A model generated the notes under the pieces. It had not been told where the DNA came from, ran no database searches, and saw only the letters and a program-made list of their open reading frames with translations. Below are positions 36,473 to 46,556 of a stretch of 64,000 bases of DNA, in pieces. Location of the stretch: NCBI GenBank assembly GCA_947044365.1, contig OX345653.1, positions 3,997,501 through 4,061,500 of the forward strand. Reading direction: 5' to 3'. How positions within the stretch are numbered: position 1 is the first letter of the stretch; every line of letters starts with the position of its first letter. The position numbers and the translations under genes were made by a program. This DNA is from Petrosia ficiformis (Eukaryota > Porifera > Demospongiae > Haplosclerida > Petrosiidae).

Positions 36473-37125
36473 GATATAAACATTATTTAGCTAGCTAGTA
36501 TTTGGTATGCTAGCAGCTGAACCCTGATTTCTGTCAAGACTATGTATGATGTACATATTCGTTGCATTGTCTTCAGAATGGATTATATGTAGTAATCATG
36601 GTGGATGTCCCTTTGAATCCACATCCTAATTATAAACTGAAAGTATTAGTATCATACACTTTAAAAAGGAATAGGTTATTTTAAGTTGGTTACAGGAGTT
36701 TCAATGTAATTCTATTTTCCTCAATTAATGCTGATGTGTTTTTTCCCGCTAGGTAATATTTACAAGTACTAGTTTCATTTCATCTTGATCTATATTCGCT
36801 AGTATATAAAACACATTTCATAATAAAACATAGTGATAGAAACAGCAACACAGTGTATATAACATAGTATTATAACCTGTGGTGTATTATTGTGTAGTAC
36901 TTTGAAAAGAACATAATTATGCTACTAGAGTAATTAATTACTACTAATTGCTAGAGTTTCTCTTATTTTAGAATTATCGTTCCCGTGCACTCTAGTTCAG
37001 GAACAGATGTTACTTACATTTTCAGTATTTAAAAATACAAATAACATAACATCTATTGTACCTAAATTATCCATTGTTTATTTTGGCATGTACTTTATAA
37101 ACTAATCACTATCAAAAGACATAAG

Positions 37126-37230
37126 TCTATTCACATTCACGATGACCTCAAAATTAGGATATGATGACTTTTTATGTAATATAGTGTATAACTTATATCA
37201 TTAGGTTAATGATTATACTGTAACTTAGTA
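37126..37230 (+). mobile_element. MITE family A, copy 9 (left half only)
   Basis: Begins AGTCTATTCACATTCACGAT, has the GACCTCAAAATTAGGATATG block and ends near TAACTTAGTAATG. Confidence 0.75.
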
Positions 37231-37595
37231 ATGAAACAAGACTATGTATGTTCATATTCATTGATGCATTGGATTGACAGTCTTTGGAATGAATGTAGTA
37301 ATAATGGATGTCATTTTGAATCCACATCCTGTTTAGTCTAAGCCATGTGGGGACAAATAGTATATTCATAGCAACGTCGTACTATATTATGACGTGTATC
37401 GCCATATTATCATAGGACAGTCTACTGTACTCTATGTTATCATAGATAGTCTAGTCTAATTAGATTACGTCTAAGATTACGTCTAAGAATACGTCAAGCG
37501 CGTTAACGTGGAGACTGGTATATATAGCAAGAAACTAGCTAGACTAGACAAGCTGAGGAAAAAAAGGACTAATTACTTCAAAAAACAGATTGAGT

Positions 37596-38609
37596 ATGGC
37601 TACTGCAGTTGATACACTTCAAAACAAGGTTGTTCTGTCTGGATTTATAGGTGAATTTGAAGACAATAAAATTAATGCTTCAATTATATATAATTGTAGT
37701 ATATATATAATTATATATATAATTTTATTATAATATATATGTATATTATTCCTGATTATACTAATATACAATTCAATAACCAGTTTTTGTTTTGAGAATA
37801 AGAACACTAATTACACTGAAAGGACTTCACTGTAAATGATAATTTTGATATTCATAGTTTATAAGTCAATGAAAGTGCATACTTTGCTTGAAATACAAAA
37901 CTGCAAAACACTCCTTAACTGTAAACTAACTGCTCTCTATAGCTATATAGAAACTATCTAAATTAATAATATCCTGACAAGAGATTATAGTACTTTATTC
38001 AATTTTGTGTCCATAGGTGGCAACTACAGAAGTTGGAAGAAGATATATTTTCAAATATCTGCTACCAGGCTAGTGTACTGCATAAGTGAAGGTGATCTTG
38101 AATCAAGAGGAGAGATTGACTTAACTGAAGGAAGAGGAGCAAGACTTACTAATGGACTTATGGAGCATCCACACACAATTGGATCCTTTTGTCTTGTAAT
38201 TGAAGGAAGAACTTACTATATGTATGGTACAGATACTGTAGAACTAAAGTGAGTTGATATTCAATGTATATATATTTGATGAACTGAAAACACACTTTCA
38301 GTTTTGCTTAATACGTGCTTTATGCATAAAACTACTTGGTACTGTCATTCCTTTCCACATTGCATAATGACATTACTACAGATATCACAATATGCATTCC
38401 TCTTCTGATGGAACGTGTGGCCATTAAAATTTAGTCTCAAAAAATAGCGATCATTATTTATAATTTTTTTTTTTTACAGAAAATGGAGAAAGATTTTACT
38501 AAAGATCATTAGCAAAGAAGGATATAATCCTATTGTTGATAAAAGTGAAGAAAAAAGTCAACACGAAATTACAAAAATTTTTAGAAGTGAACTAACAACA
38601 ATAATATAA
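37596..38609 (+). CDS. PH-domain-only paralogue C
   Basis: Three exons: 37596-37650, 38017-38248, 38480-38609; 138 residues. Same architecture as B: PH domain (GFIGGNYRSWKKIYFQI, FCLVIEGRTYYMYG), C-terminal Trp helix (KKWRKILLKIISK) and short tail HEITKIFRSELTTII. It lacks the TKQ lysine and the Arg of the KxR motif, as in B. There is no repeat region, and no downstream exons resembling those of A/E before gene D. B and C are probably sister copies. Confidence 0.85.
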
Positions 38610-38612
38610 TAA

Positions 38613-38627
38613 TTATATATATATATA

Positions 38628-38657
<30 letters not shown>
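38613..38657. repeat. AT-rich and (AAT)n microsatellite
   Basis: ATATATA followed by about nine AAT units, directly after the stop codon of PH gene C. Confidence 0.95.
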
Positions 38658-38658
<1 letters not shown>

Positions 38659-38699
38659 TTTGTGCTGTGAATAATTTCTCGATAATAAATTTTTTTGGC

Positions 38700-38791
38700 G
38701 AATATGACGTCATCCATCACTCCGCGTATCAAAATTATATCAAAAATCCGAAAATTGTTATTAACTTACAGCGAATATTAAAAGTCAAGTC
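38700..38791 (+). promoter_or_regulatory. Promoter of PH gene D with CRE/ATF-like site
   Basis: A palindromic TGACGTCATC at 38705-38714, 87 bp before the ATG, followed by TCCGCGTAT. The same pair at the same spacing precedes gene E, so it is conserved between the duplicates. Confidence 0.55.
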
Positions 38792-40980
38792 ATGGCGGCA
38801 GCTACTATTGTAACAGAAAGTCAAAAAGAGATTATCATCTCGGGATCTCTAACTAAACAAGGTGAGAGCTATAAGAACAATCTGCTGGTGGGTATATAAT
38901 TATTATAACTATATACTATTACAATTATAATATAGAACCATAGGATATATAACTGTAAAATGCCCAGGTTAACATGAAAACTCTCAAAATGTTTTTCTGG
39001 AGTAGAGAAAAAATTGAAAATCAATGTTTCATTGGGTATTATCCAAATTTAAATACATTTGTATGCAATACCGACGATTGCTAGTATATGTAGTCGATTT
39101 TGGATTAGTCCACCATGGTTTTGAGACCTTCATGCATCTTCATTTATAGGTGGCAAATACAGAAGTTGGAAGAAAAGACATTTTGAATTAAAAGGCACTA
39201 AATTAATATACTATAAAAGTGAAGGTGATCTTGTACCCAGAGGAGAGATTGACTTAACTGAAGGAAAAGGAATAAGATTAAAAACATGTACCACTGGACT
39301 GGAGTGGCCAAATGATGCAAAACCAAATGGTTCCTTTGGGCTTGCAGTTGAAGGAAGAACTTATTATTTGTATGGTACAAATCCTACAGAAGTGAAGTGA
39401 GTAATGTCAGGAGCTCATAAGCTCCTGGTAATATATATATTATATATACACTTGATTATTATAACTATGGAGTGCCATTTGTCGCAAACTTTAATTTGAA
39501 TTGTTATTTGTGAACTATGCAATTACTGATATTTACAAATAATTATTATAACTGTTGGCTAGTGATATAAAGGTAGCAATTGTTGTTAGATATGCTGTTA
39601 AGATGGTGTGTGCGGAGAGTAGGTAGTATGAGGAATTACACTATATCTAAGACAAAACACATTCAACACCAGTACAGAAGATGGAGTTTTTGCAGGGCCA
39701 AGTGATCCTTGTAACGGGACAACATCTGAACCAGGACATGGGGTTCCCATGTGTATAATAATAGTTGTCAATGAAGTAATTCCAGTTCAACAATTGAAAG
39801 CTATCTTTACAATTTACAAACAGCTAAGTAACAGTTATTATAAAAATCAATCAAAACAAACCATTATTTATAAATTATTATTAAACTTTTGTATAAACAT
39901 TGATGGAAACTAACTGTTAGTTTATAAACACTAATCAAATTATAATAAATACTGCATAGTTCAGAAATAACATTTCGATTTCATTTCGAGACAAATGTCA
40001 CACCAGAATACCAATATATATTTATATAGCTGTGTTTACTCACTGTAAAAACTTCACTATGACTGCTCACATTGTGTGAAGTGCTCATTGCAATTATAAT
40101 GATATATAATTATGAATCAGATAATAAATATATACATTCTTTATTTTCATAGGACAAGGTAATTTTTATATCTGCCATTTATTGACCCTTCTTCAATCTC
40201 TTACCTCCTCTCTCAGCATGGTAAACCTACTACTGATTGGGAACAGGACAGTGAAGGAAAACCGGAACCTGTTGTATCAAAAGTATTGAGAGGTGCTACC
40301 AAGTTTGGAGCAAAAGTAACAAAAAAAGTTGCAATTACAGCCGGCGATACAGCTGGGATAGTTGGAGAAAACATTAATTTTCAACCAGTGAATGTAGTAT
40401 GTGATGTTATTACAGAACAAGTAGAAGCAGATGATGATGTCAACCTTGTCCAAAGAGCTGGACTGTTTGTTGGTACAACACTGCAAGGAACAGCAGAATT
40501 TGTTCCAAATAAAATAGGAGAAGGTCTGCTGTTCATATGTATAATTACTTTCTTCAAATTCTCTATTTCTCCAAACTTTAGGTGTTGTGTTAACAGCTGG
40601 ACATATAATTCATGATCAATCAGAAGCTGATCTTGACTCAACTATAACAGAAAGACTTGCACTTGGATTAGGTTTGTTTCACTAAAATTCTTAAAAAAGT
40701 TATCGTCATCATTTTCTCAAAAGATAAAACTAGTATTATCATCAAAGAAGAAATTATGAAACCTTTGCACTTTATAATCTCAGGAAGCACAGCTCATGGA
40801 ATTGGTGAAAGTGTGAATGATGAGATCATTGGACAAGTTGTTACTCAAGAAGTTGGAAGAGTTACAGAAACATTACAAGAGGTACTGAAAGAGAAGTGGG
40901 AAAAAGAAGAGTTAGAAAGAGAATTACAAGAGCAGGAGGAGGAGGAAGAAGACAATGATGACTCTTCTTCAGAGAACTAG
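38792..40980 (+). pseudogene. PH-domain/repeat paralogue D, structurally damaged
   Basis: Intact exons 38792-38861 and 39150-39396 (PH body, WKKRHF kept), 40217-40523, 40582-40671 and 40784-40980 (repeats and Glu-rich tail). Two changes against E. First, the 37-nt exon for the PH C-terminal Trp helix is deleted to a 6-nt remnant (40153-40158). Joining with or without it enters the next exon in the wrong frame and stops after about 25 codons. Second, a ~171-bp deletion fused the first two repeat exons: nine intron bases (CAATTACAG) are now coding, in frame, and 39 residues, nearly one repeat unit, are gone. Either a pseudogene, a truncated PH protein, or two separate products (a Met lies at 40286). 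Confidence 0.75.
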
Positions 40981-41543
40981 AAGAATGTGGTAAAAGCGAA
41001 ATGAACAGGAAACTTTAAAAATATAATTTCTTTGTAAATATTGTGAACACCAATTTTTAGTCATTTCACTCAGAAGTTGTACTCTGTACCAAAATATTGA
41101 CTTACTAGTTTCCAATCATCTGCTAATATTGATCTGTAATATCAATATAAATTATATTGCTTTAACATAATCAGAGAGCACATTTTTTGTCTTGTTATTT
41201 ACACAGGGTAGATCACATTAGCTATCAAGCTGGTTTTCAGTGACGCCTTGTGACAAACACAATGTACACTGAGGTGTATCATATAATGGTCATTTTGGGG
41301 GGTAGAACTGGACCCAGTACTGAAGACACATATAATTGCATAATAAGTATGTTTCCATACATCGTTTATAAATTATAAAATGTTGTATATATGTTGATAA
41401 TATATCAAGATTGATATGTATACGCTCGATAACCGGTAGTACGTATGAGGACGTGATGTCATCACTTCCGCGTATTTAAATTATAATAAAAAGACTCCGA
41501 AAATTCAGTGATATATAAATTACTATTATTACAAAGTACAATC
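40981..41543 (+). promoter_or_regulatory. Spacer and promoter of PH gene E
   Basis: TGATGTCATC at 41454-41463, 90 bp before the ATG, followed by TTCCGCGTAT, mirrors the site upstream of D. The rest is the 3' flank of D with no gene seen. Confidence 0.5.
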
Positions 41544-41684
41544 ATGGCAACTACTATTACAACCGAAAGCCAAGAAGAAGTTATTCTCTCGGGATTTCTA
41601 ACTAAACAAGGTGAGCACCATAACAGTACAATCTGCAATAATATTTATTATCATCTATTATTATTATATATGCATGTAATATAA

Positions 41685-41719
<35 letters not shown>

Positions 41720-43339
41720 CTAACCTACAAAATGCCCAGGTTAACATGAAAACTCTCAAAAAGTTTTCTGGAAGCAAAGAAAATTTCGAATAGTATACAT
41801 ATATACCCATAATACAATATATATATATACTGCCAGTAGTCAATTTTGAGTTAGTACTGAGCCTTTCATCCATGCATCTCCATTTGTAGGGGGCCAATAC
41901 AGAAGTTGGAAGAAAAGACATTTTGAATTAAAAGGCACTAAATTAATATACTATAAAAGTGAAGGTGATCTTGTACCCAGAGGAGAGATTGACTTAACTG
42001 AAGGAAAAGGAATAAGATCAAAAACGTGTACCACTGGACTGGAGTGGCCAAATGATGCAAAACCAAATGTTTCCTTTGGGCTTGCAATTGAAGGAAGAAC
42101 TTATTACATGTATGGTACAAATCCTGCAGAAGTGAAGTGAGTAACATAATACACTTGATCATCATAAACAATACATATTTATTCACCTGTGTTCACCATG
42201 ACTCCTCACAATGAGTGAAGTGTTCATTATTAGCAATAACAATACTATTCTACACAATATGATAATAGATATAAATACTTATTTTCATTTTGGATAACTC
42301 AGGAAATGGAAGAAAGTAATACAAACGATCATTGATAAGGTAATGTTTATATCTGCCGCCCTATATTGACCCTTCTTCAATCTCTTACCTCCTCTCAGCA
42401 TGGTAAACCTACTACTAATTGGGAACAGGACAGCGAAGGAAAGCCGGAACATGTTGTATCAAAAGTACTGAGAGGTGCTACCAAGTTTGGTGCAAAAGTA
42501 ACAAGAAAAGTTGTCAGGGATACAGGACTTGTGGAGAATGAACAAATTGCAGGTATAATAGAGGGAGTAGTTGATGGCGTAGAGAAACAAGCAGAAGCAA
42601 GTCGTGACACCAGTATAACTGATCGTGTAAAATGGGCAGGTACTTTTACATACATCGATATTGCCAACAAACACTAACTCTTTGCATTTACAGCTGGAGA
42701 TACAGCTGGGATAGTTGGAGAAAATGTTGATTATCAACCAGTGAATGTAGTATGTGATGTTATTACAGAACAAGTAGAAGCAGATGATGATGTCAACCTT
42801 GTCCAAAGAGCTGGACTGTTTGTTGGTACAACACTGCAAGGAACATCAGAATTTGTTCCAGATGAAATAGGACAAGGTATTCTATCTTTATAATTATTTT
42901 TTAGAATTCTATTTATTCTCTATTTCTCCAAACTTTAGGTGTAATGTTAACAGCTGGACATATAATTCATGATCAATCAGATGCTGATCTCAACTCCACT
43001 ATAACAGAAAGACTTGTACTTGGATTAGGTTTGTTTTACTAAACAGTTATTGTCATTATTTTCTCAAAAGAGAAAACTACTATTATCATCAACTTTTGAT
43101 CAGAGAAATTACCTTTTTTTAAAACCTTTGCACTTATAATCTCAGGAAGTACAGCTAATGGTATTGGTGAAAGTCTGAATGATGAGATTGGACAAACAGT
43201 TACTCAAGGAGTTGGAATAGTTACAGAAAAAGTTCACGAGGTACTGAAAGAGGAGCGGGAAAAGGAAGAGTTGGAAAGAGAATTACAAGAAGAGGAGGAG
43301 GAGGAGGAAGATGATGACTCTTCTTCTTCAGAGGACTAG
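41544..43339 (+). CDS. PH-domain/four-repeat protein, paralogue E
   Basis: Seven exons: 41544-41610, 41890-42136, 42303-42339, 42399-42639, 42694-42876, 42939-43028, 43146-43339; 352 residues. Same exon phases and almost the same exon lengths as A (247, 37, 183 and 90 nt identical). PH domain at ~15-118 (GFLTKQGGQYRSWKKRHFEL, FGLAIEGRTYYMYG, KKWKKVIQTIIDK). Repeats at ~160-320, such as GDTAGIVGENVDYQPVNVV, EADDDVNLVQRAGLFV, GVMLTAGHIIHDQSDADLNS and GSTANGIGESLNDE. The C-terminal tail is a coiled-coil-like and strongly acidic run of Glu, Asp and Ser. Introns are short compared with A. Closest to D. Confidence 0.88.
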
Positions 43340-43527
43340 AAGAACATGGTATAGCAAAGACCGAAAGTAAATAGGAAACTTTTAATAATATATTTCTTTG
43401 TTTGTATGTTGTGTGAAAACTATTTTTTAATGCATATCATATCATAATTATGTTATTTGTTATTTCAATTCAGAATTATACTCTGTACCAAAATATTGCT
43501 TAACTACTAACAGAGGCTTGCATCCAT

Positions 43528-46449
43528 TTAGTTTCCAATCACCTGCTGATATCGATCAGTAACATCTTTCCAGTTAACTATATCCCATATTGCTTTAACG
43601 TAATCAGGGCGCACATTCTTGTACTGAAGATAATAAGCATGTTCCCATACATCGATACCAAACAAGGGAACAAGGCCTGGAATAGGAATGAGGACAAGCA
43701 GAATCATTATTGTGAAAATTACAAAAGGATTGTAATTGTTTAATTTGAATTTACCCGAACTATTATACTGGGAATGAGGATTTATGTAGGAATGAGGACT
43801 AACCAGTTGTTCCCTGTAAAGGATCCTGGTTTGCACATGTTGTTATTTGTAGTCTACCAGTCTCTTTGTTATAGCCCTGAGATGGATAAGTAGATAGTTG
43901 AACAAACACACATATAGACAGACAAACAGATTAAGCGACAAAAAAGGAAAGATAGCACAAGACAATTACTTTAATCTTCATACTTAACCAAGCGTGTACA
44001 CATTTGTGTAAACATGTACCATAGAAGGTTTATACTACCCACATTTGTAGGGAATTTGTTGGCAAGCACAAACCACATAATCAACTATCATACCAAACAA
44101 CAAATGGGAGGAGTTAAACTTGATCAAGTATTAAGATTATACATTACAGTTGTACCGTTCTACTTAACATTCATACATGCATATTTTTATTCCTAATTAC
44201 TAGTACTATCAGTACATGTATGTGCAAACATGATATTAGACACTTACCAGCCAACCCCATCCTGAACCCTGTATTGCTATTGTGTTTGTTGACAGTGTAG
44301 TTCTAAAAGCATCTACCGATCCAAAATCCTTTTCTATTGCAGATTTCAGAGCACCTGAAAATTTTAGTAAATGTATTAAATCTAATACAACAGTAAGTAA
44401 TTACCATTCTCAATTACAGTAACCCTCTGCTCCACCTGCGCAGGTGAAGGTTAATAATTACGCACTCCAAATACATATATAGCATTTACGTTTGACACAG
44501 GTACATGCACAAACGTATTTATGAACCACAAGAATGTAAAATTAGAATCTATTAGCAAGTACAAGCTCCAACAAGTGATGTACTATATGTCAAAAGTGCA
44601 TATGTCTAGAATACATAATGATGATTATACATATTATTTATGGTTGAGTCAAAATAGCCTCACAGGCCAGCCTTTAGACGAAGGGGCTGGCCCACAACAC
44701 TTGAGTCAAAGGTTAATTACATTCAATATTGTCTGGACATCTTTTGATCTACAAAATAACCTAAGAACTTGGTTTAAAGAATTGAATATGAAATACACTT
44801 CCTGTCTTTAAGGATACAAACTGCAAAGGCCATACTTTAGTTTATTTATACAAGTATTAACATAGAATATATATAGTAATTATATAATATGAGTATATAT
44901 GGGATATCCCCAAGGTGATTCAACATCCTGCCTGCGTAGCCAGTTCACCAGATTATGTTTTCTCAAAAATGTCTAATGAATGTTCACACCATGACCTCAA
45001 AATTATGATGTGATGCCTTCCTTTACAAGTAATAAAGAATATAGTTTAATGTTAATACATGATTATACTGTAACTTAATAATGAAGCAATGGACATACAC
45101 AAAAAGATCAAGAAGGATAATTATATACTAGAGTAAGATAATCATTGTGGGGAGCAAGCCCTAGAAGCTAGGTGTGGTCAGAGACACATGTAGTCAGGTA
45201 GTAGTAAGATGGCCCAGAAAAAGAATGAGTTTGATGTGTCAGAAATAGAGAAGTAGACTTCTGTATCCTGTTCAGTCTTCTCGTATTCTCTCTTGCACTC
45301 CAACTTCTCTTCTCTATCCATTTTCATACACGTGCAGCGTAGTTAACAAGAAATTGAAATTCATTCGCAGTTTAATAAAATATACGAGATGACGTACAGT
45401 ACATATATACGTACAGAAACTTCTTCACCAACTCCCTACTGTGGGGCTAGTGTGGGCAAAAAGAGTGTCGGCCGTTCTAATCTAAAGCTATCAATATTTT
45501 TCTGAGGTCAAGGTGAAAATGAATGACCTTTAATAATTACAATATTAGCTATATATGTACATAGTCTCGCGGGCCACGACCTAATCCGAATGAGGAAACG
45601 GTCTGGTGACTCTCGTTGAAAGGTCGTTGGCTACAACCGATTTTGGTCATGACCAATCAGATTTAGTGATTGCTATTTACTGCATTCCACGCTTCGGTGT
45701 TAGTTCTTCTGTATGGAAAATGTCGTCAAAGAAGTTTGGTATAAAGACATCGATTGAAATAGCAGTAAGGATTATGAATAACTCTTCTGCTTTCTCGCTT
45801 CTCCACACTCACTGAGCAACACAAACAAATATCTCCATCCATATTTTCACAGCTACAATAATAATTATAATACTAATAACTGAAAGTGTTAAACTAACTG
45901 CGGATGTAATTATCATTCCATTGTGTAACGACCTTTCAACGAGAGTCACCAGACCGTTTCCTCGTAACCTCGTTCAGATTAGGTCATGGTCCACGACACT
46001 AATATGTACGTACCCTCTGGTTCTCCTCCTCCGTTGGGTGACAAGTTCTCCCAGAAGATGGAGTGGTTAATGTGCCCACCACCATTGAATTTAATCGCAG
46101 ACTGCAAACCAATGACACCACTAACATTACCTGTGGAAATAAAAAGTCATGTGACCAAGCAGCTATGTCACGTGATCACCCACGTGTAACTACATTGAAC
46201 ATCTAGCTAATCATGACATTACTTACCTGAATCAACACAGTCTTTTAACTGCTCTTCTACTTTATTCAGATTGTTAACATAAGTAGCATGATGCTTCTGG
46301 TGATGGAGTTGCATTATATCGCCAGATATGGTGGGTTCAAGATCATTGTATCCATAAGGCAAAGCTGGTAGAGTATGCTTCTGGCGCAAAATTCCACTCT
46401 TGGCAACAACTGTAACACTATTACTCAAACGACGTACAGCAGATAACAT
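43528..46449 (-). CDS. SOD2: Mitochondrial Mn superoxide dismutase
   Basis: Converts superoxide to oxygen and peroxide in the matrix. Five exons on the minus strand: 46449-46227, 46130-46014, 44354-44248, 43876-43804, 43676-43528; 222 residues, the usual precursor length. The N-terminus [19 protein letters not shown] is a basic, amphipathic mitochondrial presequence. The mature protein starts near [16 protein letters not shown]. Metal-site motifs: [37 protein letters not shown] and the family signature [13 protein letters not shown]. All four metal ligands (three His, one Asp) can be placed. The intron between exons 46014 and 44354 carries an inverted-repeat element and an interrupted MITE. 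Confidence 0.97.
44980..45532 (+). mobile_element. MITE family A, copy 10, split by a later insertion
   Basis: The left half (ATGACCTCAAAATTATGATG to ~45130) and the right end (TTTTTCTGAGGTCAAGGTGA) are separated by ~340 bp of unrelated, GC-richer DNA. That insert has CATTGTGGGGAGCAAGCCCT near its left and CTACTGTGGGGCTAGTG near its right edge. Confidence 0.65.
45572..45992. mobile_element. ~420-bp inverted-repeat element in a SOD2 intron
   Basis: The left arm contains GAGGAAACGGTCTGGTGACT and CTCGTTGAAAGGTCGTT. The right arm is its complement (AACGACCTTTCAACGAG, AGTCACCAGACCGTTTCCTC). Arms are ~55-65 bp. The outer right end is 21 bp from the donor of exon 46130-46014. Confidence 0.85.
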
Positions 46450-46556
46450 GTTGCAACAAGTAATCTTTGCTTCTAGTATATATCACACCCACTTTTCCCA
46501 CCCACTGGTAAGCTTATTAAGTTGAGTTAACCAGCCACTCCCTCTCTGCCTAAACC
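46450..46556. promoter_or_regulatory. 107-bp bidirectional promoter, SOD2/BDH
   Basis: The only DNA between the two divergent start codons. It has a CACCC-rich core, CACACCCACTTTTCCCACCC. Both 5' UTRs must fit in it. Confidence 0.7.

Larger units (their letters stand above)
34413..37595. other. Spacer between PH genes B and C
   Basis: AT-rich. Contains a ~240-bp tandem duplication (35655-36110) and two family-A MITE copies. The last ~100 bp before gene C has three AC GTCTAAG/ACGTCAAG-like motifs (about 37465-37500). No coding exon recognised; the 88-codon frame at 35951-36217 overlaps the duplication. Confidence 0.55.

Noticed and set aside
44521..44811. 96-residue plus-strand frame in a SOD2 intron
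   Set aside because: No recognisable domain. Antisense to an intron, with codon content like the surrounding AT-rich DNA.
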